From NCBI RefSeq assembly GCF_003994855.1, contig NZ_CP034142.1, positions 3,162,001 to 3,226,000 on the forward strand: a DNA stretch of 64,000 nucleotides, read 5' to 3'. The stretch is from Marinobacter sp. NP-4(2019). GTDB lineage: Bacteria > Pseudomonadota > Gammaproteobacteria > Pseudomonadales > Oleiphilaceae. The notes beneath the pieces are model-generated. The model was given only the letters and a program-made list of their open reading frames with translations, did not search any database and was not told the origin of the DNA. The stretch's first letter is position 1; the number at the start of each line of letters is the position of its first letter. Positions 1 through 7,837 of this stretch are shown here, in pieces. Made by a program: the position numbers and the translations under genes.

Positions 1-210
1 TGCGATACCCTCCTGCGCTGGCTCGATCGCACCGGATTCAGGGACGCGCGAGTAGTGGACGTCACCGAGACCACCACCGAGGAACAGCGTCAGACCGACT
101 GGATGCGGTTCAATTCCCTGGCGGATTTCCTCGACCCCGATGATCCCGGCAAAACCATCGAGGGCTACCCGGGCCCCAAGCGGGCAACCATCATTGCCAA
201 CAAGCCCTGA
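1..210 (+). CDS. cmoB: CmoB, tRNA uridine-34 carboxymethyltransferase, C-terminal part only
   Basis: The first 210 bases read in frame 1 as the last 69 residues of a protein whose 5' end lies outside the window. The stretch contains TTTEEQRQTDWM, then SLADFLDP and a KTIEGYPGPKRA segment, which is the characteristic C-terminus of CmoB. CmoB transfers a carboxymethyl group from carboxy-S-adenosylmethionine to 5-hydroxyuridine at tRNA position 34, giving cmo5U and wider wobble decoding. The stop TGA is at 208-210. A strong hairpin follows before the convergent purA. Identification rests on the C-terminal motif alone, but this tail is well conserved. Confidence 0.88.
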   Translation, partial: CDTLLRWLDRTGFRDARVVDVTETTTEEQRQTDWMRFNSLADFLDPDDPGKTIEGYPGPKRATIIANKP

Positions 211-227
211 TTTCCGGGTTCCGCTTA

Positions 228-259
228 CAAGAAACCCCGCTCGAAAGCGGGGTTTCTTG
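228..259. terminator. Bidirectional intrinsic terminator between cmoB and purA
   Basis: A perfect 13-bp inverted repeat (arms 228-240 and 247-259) encloses a 6-base TCGAAA loop. The stem base is A-rich on one side and T-rich on the other, so it can work in both directions. It lies between the ends of two convergent genes, where a shared terminator is expected. Confidence 0.85.
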
Positions 260-269
260 GGTCCAGGCT

Positions 270-1565
270 CTATTCGCCGAACGGATGGCGGAGCGTCACC
301 GTCTCCACCCGATCCGGCCCGGTTGAGATAATATCGATCGGGGCCTCGATCTGCTCTTCCAGAAAGCGAATATACGCTTTCGCGTTTTCCGGCAGCTGAT
401 CGAGACTGGTCAGGCCAACGGTGCTCTCTTTCCAGCCGGGCAGTTCAGCGTATACCGGCTCGATGTCCTCGTAGGTGTCACAACCGATGGGCGGACGGAA
501 AATTTCGCCCTTCGGCGTTTTGTAGCCGACACACACCTTCACGGTGTCCATGCCATCCAGCACGTCGAGCTTGGTCAGGCAGATACCGGAAACGCTGTTG
601 ATCTGAATGGCGTGGCGCAGGGCCACGGCATCGAACCAGCCGCAACGACGGGAACGTCCGGTGGTAGTGCCGATTTCATTGCCCTTCACCGCCAGGTGCT
701 GCCCCATGTCATCGAACAACTCAGTCGGGAAAGGACCAGAACCCACACGAGTGGTGTAAGCCTTGGTGATGCCCAGAACATAATCCAGGAACAGGGGACC
801 AAACCCGGAACCGGTCGCGGTGCCACCGGCCGTGGTATTGGACGAGGTCACGTAGGGGTAGGTACCCAGATCAATATCCAGCAGTGAGCCCTGGGCACCC
901 TCAAACAGGATGTTCTCGCCACGCTTGCGGTAGTCGTGCAGGATGTCGGTGACGTCTGCGGCCATGGGCAGGATTTCCTCACCCATCTGCCTGAGTTCAG
1001 CCAGCGCGGCATCAATATCTTCCGGCTCTTCCTTGAAATACTCGGTCAGCACGAAGTTATGGTAGGACATGATCTCCCGCAGCTTCTCTTCAAAAGCGAT
1101 CGGGTTACAGAGATCCCCCAGACGAACACCACGGCGGGAAACTTTATCTTCGTATGCCGGACCAATACCGCGACCGGTAGTCCCGATCTTTTCATTACCC
1201 TTGGCGCGCTCACGGGCCTGGTCGATACGGACGTGGGTCCTGAGAATAATCGGGCACGCCAGACTGATACGCAGACGGTCGCGCACCGCCACACCGTTGA
1301 CTTCCAGCTCACGCACTTCCTTTAATAAGGCTTCCGGTGACAGGACAACGCCGTTACCAATCAGGCACTGAACATCCTGACGAAGGATGCCGGAGGGAAT
1401 AAGGTGCAAAGCGGTCTTCTTGCCCTCAATAACCAGGGTGTGACCCGCATTGTGACCGCCCTGAAAGCGAACCACGGCCGCGACCTTATCGGTCAGCAGA
1501 TCAACAATCTTGCCCTTGCCTTCATCACCCCACTGGGTGCCCAGCACAACTACATTTTTACCCAT
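270..1565 (-). CDS. purA: Adenylosuccinate synthetase PurA
   Basis: PurA catalyses the GTP-dependent joining of IMP and aspartate to adenylosuccinate, the first committed step from IMP to AMP. The 431 residues match the family length. The N-terminal P-loop GDEGKGK is at residues 13-19, with the catalytic Asp14, and the catalytic His42 lies in GGHNAGH. TGRGIGPAYEDK and TTTGRSRRCGWFD are the IMP- and GTP-binding loops. It is the last gene of the hflX-hflK-hflC-hisZ-purA series on the minus strand and follows hisZ by 14 bases, so the two are probably co-transcribed. The order hisZ-purA downstream of hflC is common in pseudomonads and relatives. Confidence 0.97.
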   Translation of the reverse strand: MGKNVVVLGTQWGDEGKGKIVDLLTDKVAAVVRFQGGHNAGHTLVIEGKKTALHLIPSGILRQDVQCLIGNGVVLSPEALLKEVRELEVNGVAVRDRLRISLACPIILRTHVRIDQARERAKGNEKIGTTGRGIGPAYEDKVSRRGVRLGDLCNPIAFEEKLREIMSYHNFVLTEYFKEEPEDIDAALAELRQMGEEILPMAADVTDILHDYRKRGENILFEGAQGSLLDIDLGTYPYVTSSNTTAGGTATGSGFGPLFLDYVLGITKAYTTRVGSGPFPTELFDDMGQHLAVKGNEIGTTTGRSRRCGWFDAVALRHAIQINSVSGICLTKLDVLDGMDTVKVCVGYKTPKGEIFRPPIGCDTYEDIEPVYAELPGWKESTVGLTSLDQLPENAKAYIRFLEEQIEAPIDIISTGPDRVETVTLRHPFGE

Positions 1566-1579
1566 GATATTCTCTCAAT

Positions 1580-2761
1580 TCAGCTCAGTTGATCCACGAC
1601 CCACTGGCCGTCACGCTTTACCAAAATTCTGTCACACCCCTTTGCCGCCGGGTCAGCGTCCGATTCATCAGGCAGTGCCCGCACCACGGTTTCCGTCAGC
1701 CTCAGACCGGCAATCACCCCTTCCAGGGCGGGATCTGTATCGGCAGGCGCCCACACGGCTCCTGGACGGCGCACGACACGCTCGCCAAGTGACACCAGGG
1801 CACGGATATCCAGGCTGAAGCCGGTTGCAGGTCTGGCACGGCCAAAGTCACTGCCAATGGCATCGTAGCGGCCACCCTTGGCAACCGCATCACCGTGCCC
1901 GGGCGCGTAGGCCGCAAACACCAGACCGGTGTGGTAGTTGTAGCCGCGCAGTTCACAGAAATCGAATCCGAAACTGATCTCCGGGAAATCCCTGGCCAGC
2001 ATATCCGCCACGCGCCCCAGCTTATCGAGGGCTTCCAGCAAGGCCTCCGGCGCACCTTCCAGAATCTCTCGGGCTTCCTGCAGAGCTTCTGAACCACCAC
2101 TCACCCGGGCCAGCTCCCGCAGACGACCGCCAGCAGAACCGGGTTCACAGGAACCAAGCAATTCATCCAGCTCGGGGACGGACTTACGGGCCATGGCGTC
2201 AAAAATGGCCGCTTCGGTATCCCGATCGAAGTTGGCCTCTCCCATCAGGGTTTCATAAATCGCCACATGGGCCAGGTCCAGGTGCACCCGGGGCATTCCC
2301 GCCACCCGCAGGGTTTCCAGCATCAGGCTGATCACTTCCATATCGGCAGCTTCGGACGCGCTGCCAAACAGTTCGCAGCCAGCCTGGATCGGGGTGCGGC
2401 CCGTGAGCATGTGCCGTGGACGGGTGTGAAGGACATGGCCCGCATAACACAAACGGGTAATGCCTTCCTGCCCCAGGGTATGGGCGTCAATCCTGGCCGC
2501 CTGAGGGGTCATGTCCGCGCGTACGCCCATCATCCTGCCAGTCAGCTGATCGGTCAGTTTGAACGTTTGCAGTTCAAGATCGTGGCCGGTTCCGGTAAAC
2601 AGGGATTCCAGGTATTCAATCAGCGGCGGGATTACCAGTTGGTACCCCCAGCGCTGGCAAGTGTCCATTACATCCCGGCGCAGGGATTCAATCTGTCCTG
2701 CGAGAGGCGGCAGAATGTCTTCCACGCCATCCGGCAGTAACCAGCGATCAGATACTGTCAT
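1580..2761 (-). CDS. hisZ: HisZ, ATP phosphoribosyltransferase regulatory subunit
   Basis: This 393-residue protein is a histidyl-tRNA synthetase paralogue. The N-terminal part (WLLPDGVEDILPP) and the class II core (LFTGTGHDLELQTFKL, MGVRADMTPQAARI) are those of the synthetase fold, but the C-terminal anticodon-binding domain is absent, as in HisZ. With short-form HisG it forms the octameric ATP phosphoribosyltransferase that starts histidine synthesis and carries the feedback site for histidine. hisG is not in the window. In P. aeruginosa a short DUF2065 gene lies between hflC and hisZ. Here the 178-base gap has no such reading frame and holds a terminator instead. Confidence 0.94.
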   Translation of the reverse strand: MTVSDRWLLPDGVEDILPPLAGQIESLRRDVMDTCQRWGYQLVIPPLIEYLESLFTGTGHDLELQTFKLTDQLTGRMMGVRADMTPQAARIDAHTLGQEGITRLCYAGHVLHTRPRHMLTGRTPIQAGCELFGSASEAADMEVISLMLETLRVAGMPRVHLDLAHVAIYETLMGEANFDRDTEAAIFDAMARKSVPELDELLGSCEPGSAGGRLRELARVSGGSEALQEAREILEGAPEALLEALDKLGRVADMLARDFPEISFGFDFCELRGYNYHTGLVFAAYAPGHGDAVAKGGRYDAIGSDFGRARPATGFSLDIRALVSLGERVVRRPGAVWAPADTDPALEGVIAGLRLTETVVRALPDESDADPAAKGCDRILVKRDGQWVVDQLS

Positions 2762-2891
2762 GAGATTCCGTTGTCCGTTCTGCCCCGCCGCAACCGAGGT
2801 TGGCGGGATTGCACAGGATTTAGGGCGAGTTCGGGAGCAGGAAAAACCCGAACCAAAACCGGCAGAATTTTACACTGTTGGCAGGCACAAA

Positions 2892-2921
2892 AAAACCGGA
2901 ATACCGAGGTATTCCGGTTTT
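2892..2921 (-). terminator. Intrinsic terminator downstream of hflC
   Basis: A perfect 14-bp inverted repeat (2892-2905 and 2908-2921) is followed, reading the minus strand, by a run of seven U (the A tract at 2889-2895). It lies 18 bases after the hflC stop and should separate the hflX-hflKC transcript from hisZ-purA. The same stem is T-rich on its other side, so weak activity in the plus direction is possible. Confidence 0.8.
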
Positions 2922-2939
2922 AGCTCAGAGCAATGTCTC

Positions 2940-3815
2940 TCAGCGGCCGCCCTGGGGATCCTTGAGGAACCGCATAAAGTCACTGTTGGAATCAATCACC
3001 ATGATGTCATCCTTGCTTGAGAAGGTGTTCTGGTACGCCTGCAGGCTACGATAGAAGCTGTAGAACTCCTGGTTGGCCCCATACGCATTGGCATAGATCC
3101 GCGCAGCCTCACCATCGCCTTCACCACGAGTTTCCTCGGCCTGGGCGAACGCTTCCGCCAGAATCACCGTACGCTGGCGATCGGCATCGGCACGAATACC
3201 CTCGGCCAGCTCACGACCACGTGACCGGAATTCCTGGGCCAGCTTTTCACGCTCGGTGGCCATGCGGCGATAGACGTTCTGGCTCACTTCACCGGGAAAC
3301 TCGATCGCCTTGACCCGAATATCCAGAACTTCGATACCAAACTCTGTCAAAGACGTTTCGTTGACCCGATCCCGCAGCGTATGCATCAGCTCATCACGCT
3401 GACCGGAGACAACCTCGACCATGGTCCGGACACCGAACTCATCCCGCAGACCGTTGTCGACGCGGGACAACAGCAGGGACTGGGCGCGGTATTCGTCGCC
3501 ACCGGTGGCGCGGTAGAACTGGTCCACGTCGCGGATTTTCCAGGCAATGTAGGAATCCACATCCAGCGGCTTCTTCTCGATCGTCAAGTACTGACGGGAG
3601 GGAAGATCCATGGTCAGTACCCGAATATCGAACTCGCGGATCTGGTCAATCACCGGCACCTTGAAGTGCAGGCCTGCCTGCATGTCCGTTTCAATCAGCT
3701 CACCAAAGCGAAGCTTCACGCCACGGTGGGTCTCAGGAATGATGTAAACGCTCGACAACACCAGCAGGACTACAATGAGGGCGCCTGCAAGGCCCACTAC
3801 ACCTTTGGGTCCCAT
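2940..3815 (-). CDS. hflC: HflC, SPFH-domain subunit of the HflKC complex
   Basis: HflC is a band-7/SPFH protein anchored in the inner membrane by one N-terminal helix (about residues 6-25, LAGALIVVLLVLSSVYII) with the bulk on the periplasmic side. With HflK it forms a large cage around the FtsH protease and modulates its action on membrane proteins and CII-type substrates. The 291 residues agree with the family. The SPFH domain begins at ETHRGVKLRFGE, and a long charged helix occupies roughly 180-245. Only two bases separate it from hflK, which indicates translational coupling and equal expression. Confidence 0.96.
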   Translation of the reverse strand: MGPKGVVGLAGALIVVLLVLSSVYIIPETHRGVKLRFGELIETDMQAGLHFKVPVIDQIREFDIRVLTMDLPSRQYLTIEKKPLDVDSYIAWKIRDVDQFYRATGGDEYRAQSLLLSRVDNGLRDEFGVRTMVEVVSGQRDELMHTLRDRVNETSLTEFGIEVLDIRVKAIEFPGEVSQNVYRRMATEREKLAQEFRSRGRELAEGIRADADRQRTVILAEAFAQAEETRGEGDGEAARIYANAYGANQEFYSFYRSLQAYQNTFSSKDDIMVIDSNSDFMRFLKDPQGGR

Positions 3816-3817
3816 AA

Positions 3818-4999
3818 TTATCTGCTCCTCCGAATGCCGGTATCCTGCCGTCCACGCAGTTCCTGAATCACCTGATCTGTGAGAGTTGAGATATCAGGTT
3901 GAGTTGCGGAACTGTCCGCGCCACTGCCACTGCTGGAAATACGCCCCTGGGTCAGGCGGTCCAGCGGCAGGTACATCATGTTGCCACTGCTCTGGGTGTC
4001 CACCAGCACCTTGCTGGTACTGGACAATACACCTTCCAGCGCCTGCAGATACATACGATCGCGGGTCACTTCCGGAGACAGCTGGTACACCTCCAGCATT
4101 GCCAGGAAGCGTGCGGTTTCACCGTTGGCGCGCTCGATCACCTCTTCCTTGTAGGCGTTGGCTTCCTCAATCATGCGCTGAGCCTGACCACGGGCCTCCG
4201 GCACGATCTTGTTACGGTAGGTTTCCGCCTCTTCCTTGACGCGCTGCTCGTCTTCACGGGCACGCTGGACTTCGCGGAAAGCATCCTGCACCGCATCAGG
4301 CGGCTGGGTACTTTCAACGTTCACACGCACGATTTCCAGACCGGCGCCGTAGTCCCGCAGGAAACTCTGCAGGCGCTGCTCAACGCGAACCGCCAGCTCG
4401 GCACGACCCTCGGTCAGCACTCCGTCCAGAGTGGAGCTACCCACTTCATGGCGCAGTGCGCTGTCCGTGGCAAATGCCAGAGCCTGGTTGGAGTCCCTGA
4501 TATTCAGCACATACGCCTTGGCATCGCCAACACGGTACTGGACCTGAAGGTCCACGGTTACCAGGTTCTCGTCCTGGGTCAGCATCTGACCGCTGGACTC
4601 AGCCGTACGAACATTGGTCACGCGAACCTTGGTGACATCGTCAATCAGTGGCACCTTGAAGCGGAGACCGGGCTCCTCTGTGCGGCTGAACTCACCAAAG
4701 CGCAGAACGACTGCCCGTTCCTGTTCGTCCACTGTGTAGAAGGACTGGAATACGACATACCCCAGACCAATGATGGCCACCAGCGCCAGAATGGCACCAA
4801 AGCCACCACCGCCGGATGAAGAACCACCGGAGCCGCCGGAGCGACCGCCTTTTCCACCCAGCATCCTGTTCAGCTTGTCGAGACCTTTTTTCAGCGCCTC
4901 ATCGAGGTCTGGCGGACCTTGATCATTGCCGCCACGACCACCACCGGTTCCCCATGGGTCATTGTCGTTGCGGTTACCACCCGGTTCGTTCCAGGCCAT
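3818..4999 (-). CDS. hflK: HflK, SPFH-domain subunit of the HflKC complex
   Basis: HflK is the partner of HflC in the FtsH-associated membrane complex. The protein starts with a Gly/Asn-rich cytoplasmic segment (MAWNEPGGNRNDNDPWG), continues with a glycine-serine-rich stretch, then one membrane helix (GFGAILALVAIIGLGYVVFQ) and the SPFH domain. I chose the ATG at 4999 because GGAG lies just upstream on the minus strand and the family begins with MAWNEPG. An in-frame start at 5035 would add 12 unconserved residues. The product is 393 residues. It ends in a Ser/Arg-rich tail (RQDTGIRRSR) two bases before hflC. Confidence 0.95.
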   Translation of the reverse strand: MAWNEPGGNRNDNDPWGTGGGRGGNDQGPPDLDEALKKGLDKLNRMLGGKGGRSGGSGGSSSGGGGFGAILALVAIIGLGYVVFQSFYTVDEQERAVVLRFGEFSRTEEPGLRFKVPLIDDVTKVRVTNVRTAESSGQMLTQDENLVTVDLQVQYRVGDAKAYVLNIRDSNQALAFATDSALRHEVGSSTLDGVLTEGRAELAVRVEQRLQSFLRDYGAGLEIVRVNVESTQPPDAVQDAFREVQRAREDEQRVKEEAETYRNKIVPEARGQAQRMIEEANAYKEEVIERANGETARFLAMLEVYQLSPEVTRDRMYLQALEGVLSSTSKVLVDTQSSGNMMYLPLDRLTQGRISSSGSGADSSATQPDISTLTDQVIQELRGRQDTGIRRSR

Positions 5000-5077
5000 A
5001 ATGCTCTCCGTTCCTGACTGATAGAATGGCTGCAAATACTAGGGATTTATGAGCGCCCCGGCAATAGCGTTACCGGC

Positions 5078-6376
5078 CTACGCCTCCCTTGCATCTAATC
5101 TGATTTCGTTTTCCTGTATGCCGGCACGGCTCAATAACTGGAGCCAGTCCCGGTGCTGCAGGCGGACCTCCAGCACTGTATCACCGCTGTCCCGGTGCTC
5201 TTCGCTCAACACCGAACCGGCCTGATGCAGAAGCGCCCGAAGCTTGCCGTCCCGGGGGCCCAACAATACAAACTGATGAATAACATCCTCGGCCAGACGC
5301 TCGACAATGGCGTCAAACAACCCCTGGATCCCCTCACCGGTGACCGCGGACAACCATACCCTGACCGGCAAGCCGTCCTCATTACGTTCAATGCGCGGAC
5401 TAAAATTATCAAGCAAATCAATTTTATTAAAGACCTGAAGCACCGGGACTTCATCAGCGCCGATTTCAGCCAGCACCTCCTCCACCTGCTCCATGTTCTC
5501 ATCACGACGGCTATCATGACAGTCGATGATGTGGAGCAACAGCGTCGCTTCTGTGGTTTCCTCAAGTGTCGCGCGGAAGGCTTCCACCAGCTTGTGGGGC
5601 AGGTGTCGGATAAACCCGACGGTATCCGCCATTACGACCGGACCAATGTCCGGAAGTTCCAGTCGCCGCAACGTTGGATCCAGCGTGGCAAATAACTGGT
5701 CCGCCGCATAGACGGACGAAGTGGTGACATGGTTGAACAGGGTAGATTTTCCAGCGTTGGTGTAACCGACCAGAGAAACGGTGGGAATGTCCGCACGCTT
5801 ACGGGCCCGACGCCCCTGATTACGCTGGCGGCGAACCTTCTCCAGCCGTTTGTGAATCGATTTGATGCGCTCACGAAGCAACCGGCGGTCCGTTTCCAGC
5901 TGGGTTTCACCCGGCCCACGCAGACCGATACCCCCTTTCTGGCGCTCAAGGTGAGTCCAGCCACGCACCAGCCTTGTCGACATGTGCTCAAGCTGGGCGA
6001 GTTCCACCTGAAGCTTACCTTCATGGGTTCGTGCACGCTGGGCAAAAATATCCAGAATGACCCCGGTGCGATCCAGGACCCGGCACTTGAGCTCACGCTC
6101 AATATTGCGCTCCTGGGAAGGACTCAGGGCATGATTAAAAAGCACCACATCGGCTTCGTGGGCAGCGACCGCATCGCGGATCTCCTCCAGCTTGCCCTCA
6201 CCGACAAACAGGCGGGGGCTCGGCTGCTTTCTGGAACCAGTAACCAGCCCCACCGGCTCCACACCAGCAGATGTCACCAGCTCCCGAAACTCATCCGGGT
6301 CTTCGGTCTCTTCGTAAGAGGAAAAATCAATATGGACGACAATTGCCCTTTCACCAACGTCGGGACGCTCAAACAA
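5078..6376 (-). CDS. hflX: GTPase HflX, ribosome-splitting factor
   Basis: HflX is an Obg-related GTPase that binds the 50S subunit and splits stalled or heat-damaged ribosomes. The 432-residue product shows the N-terminal HflX domain (through SPSQERNIERELKCRVLDRT), a coiled linker rich in Arg/Lys (LLRERIKSIHKRLEKVRRQR) and the GTPase domain with the P-loop GYTNAGKS, DTVGF as G3 and NKID as G4. It lies between hfq and hflK, the classic order. A hairpin with a U-rich tail precedes it, so it may be transcribed both by read-through from hfq and from its own promoter. Confidence 0.96.
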   Translation of the reverse strand: MFERPDVGERAIVVHIDFSSYEETEDPDEFRELVTSAGVEPVGLVTGSRKQPSPRLFVGEGKLEEIRDAVAAHEADVVLFNHALSPSQERNIERELKCRVLDRTGVILDIFAQRARTHEGKLQVELAQLEHMSTRLVRGWTHLERQKGGIGLRGPGETQLETDRRLLRERIKSIHKRLEKVRRQRNQGRRARKRADIPTVSLVGYTNAGKSTLFNHVTTSSVYAADQLFATLDPTLRRLELPDIGPVVMADTVGFIRHLPHKLVEAFRATLEETTEATLLLHIIDCHDSRRDENMEQVEEVLAEIGADEVPVLQVFNKIDLLDNFSPRIERNEDGLPVRVWLSAVTGEGIQGLFDAIVERLAEDVIHQFVLLGPRDGKLRALLHQAGSVLSEEHRDSGDTVLEVRLQHRDWLQLLSRAGIQENEIRLDAREA

Positions 6377-6424
6377 GTGGTCACAACTCCGAAACAGTCA
6401 AACCGTTAGTCGCTTAAAAAGAAA

Positions 6425-6471
6425 CACCCGCGGTCCTCGGAACCGCCAGGGGTTCTTCGGAAACGCGGGTG
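6425..6471 (-). terminator. Terminator or attenuator between hfq and hflX
   Basis: Reading the minus strand after the hfq stop, an 8-bp stem (CACCCGCG at 6425-6432 against CGCGGGTG at 6464-6471) encloses a GC-rich region with further internal pairing. It is followed at once by TTTCTTTTT. This is the layout of a Rho-independent terminator. Because hflX starts 49 bases later, it probably sets the ratio of hfq to hflX transcripts rather than fully separating them. Confidence 0.65.
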
Positions 6472-6493
6472 GCAATACCGGAAACCCGACAAT

Positions 6494-6745
6494 TCAGTCT
6501 TCAGCCTCGCCTTCTCCGCCGGGTGCCTGCGGCGGAATACGTACATTCCGGGCCGGTACAACGGTAGAAATGGCATGCTTGTAGACCATCTGGCTGACAG
6601 TGTTTTTCAGCAAAATCACGAATTGGTCAAAAGATTCAATCTGGCCCTGAAGTTTGATGCCGTTGACCAGGAAGATGGAAACCGGAATGCGCTCCTTGCG
6701 CAAGGCATTGAGGTAAGGGTCTTGTAAAGAATGCCCTTTTGACAT
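6494..6745 (-). CDS. hfq: RNA chaperone Hfq
   Basis: Hfq is a hexameric Sm-like protein that helps small RNAs anneal to mRNAs. The 83-residue product carries both Sm motifs: QDPYLNALRKERIPVSIFL with the proximal-face Gln and Phe residues, and VYKHAISTVVP with the YKHA signature that contacts U-rich 3' ends. The C-terminal tail is short and acidic (GGEGEAED), unlike the long disordered tail in enterobacteria and similar to Pseudomonas. The start is preceded by a purine-rich AGGAG (complement of ctcct at 6751-6755). It lies 35 bases after miaA. Confidence 0.98.
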   Translation of the reverse strand: MSKGHSLQDPYLNALRKERIPVSIFLVNGIKLQGQIESFDQFVILLKNTVSQMVYKHAISTVVPARNVRIPPQAPGGEGEAED

Positions 6746-6780
6746 GTGTTTTTCTCCTGTTTATAAGTAAGTGCAGATCG

Positions 6781-7830
6781 TCATTTTTCAGAATTAAATG
6801 TGGTGCGAAGTCTGATAATTTTCAAGGCCGCTTCAGTGATATATGTATCTTCACTGTCGAGCCAGTCCACATTGGACCACTTGCGCAACCAGGTTAACTG
6901 CCGCTTCGCCAACTGGCGGGTCGCAGCTACACCCTTGCTGATCATGGTGTCATAGTCGTCATCACCTGCCAGATAATGCCAGGCCTGGCGGTAACCGACA
7001 CAACGCATGGAAGGCGCATCCGCATCCAGGTCCTCGCGGGCCATTAAGGCCCGGACTTCCTCGAGAAAACCGGCCTCCAGCATCTTCATGAATCGAAGGC
7101 GTATCCTCTCGTGAAGAACCTTTCTGTCGGTCGGAGCAACAGCAAGTTGCACCACAGTATACGGAAGCGACGAGGATTCGTCTGCCTGCCATTGAGTAAA
7201 ATAGGTGTAATCCTCGACATTAGAGGATTTGCCATGCGCATCGGTACCGTCTCCGGCCGAATGTTGCCAGAGTTCCGAGATCGGCCGCCCTGTCAGACGT
7301 ATGACCTCCAGGGCCCTTATCAGTCGCTGGCGATTGTTCGGGTGTATCAGTCCTGCAGCGACCGGGTCGCGGGCCGCCAGCTCCTCATGCAGGGCCGCCC
7401 AGCCCTTTTCCCGGGCTTCCCTTTCCAGTTCCCGACGGAGCTCCGGGTCGGCGGATGGCAGGTTCGACAGACCATGAAACAACGCTTTGAAATACATCAT
7501 GGTGCCGCCAACCAGCAGCGGAATCCTGCCAGCCTGGGTAATAGCGGCCATTTCACGCAACGCATCGCGCCGAAAATCGGCGGCTGAATAGCGCTCCGCC
7601 GGGTCACAGATATCAATCAGACGATGGGGCGCCCTGGCGAGCTCCCTTGCCGACGGCTTAGCGGTACCGATATCCATGCCTCGATAGATCATTGCCGAGT
7701 CAACGCTGATAATGTCGCAAGGCAACTGTTCACACAACGACATAGCCAGATCGGTCTTGCCGGAGGCGGTCGGCCCCATCAGGAAAATAGCCGGTGGCAA
7801 CTGGGGAGTCTGGTTCAGGTCATCGGCCAT
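6781..7830 (-). CDS. miaA: MiaA, tRNA dimethylallyltransferase
   Basis: MiaA adds a dimethylallyl group from DMAPP to N6 of A37 in tRNAs that read UNN codons. The P-loop GPTASGKTDLA sits near residues 19-29, SVDSAMIYRGMDIGTAKP follows, and the substrate segment VGGTMMYFKALFHGLS is intact. At 349 residues it is about 30 longer than the E. coli enzyme. The extra length lies mainly in an insertion around residues 195-225, rich in Ser, Asp and Gly, just after GRPISELWQ. It lies seven bases downstream of mutL and upstream of hfq, the usual mutL-miaA-hfq order. Confidence 0.96.
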   Translation of the reverse strand: MADDLNQTPQLPPAIFLMGPTASGKTDLAMSLCEQLPCDIISVDSAMIYRGMDIGTAKPSARELARAPHRLIDICDPAERYSAADFRRDALREMAAITQAGRIPLLVGGTMMYFKALFHGLSNLPSADPELRRELEREAREKGWAALHEELAARDPVAAGLIHPNNRQRLIRALEVIRLTGRPISELWQHSAGDGTDAHGKSSNVEDYTYFTQWQADESSSLPYTVVQLAVAPTDRKVLHERIRLRFMKMLEAGFLEEVRALMAREDLDADAPSMRCVGYRQAWHYLAGDDDYDTMISKGVAATRQLAKRQLTWLRKWSNVDWLDSEDTYITEAALKIIRLRTTFNSEK

Positions 7831-7837
7831 GGCGCTC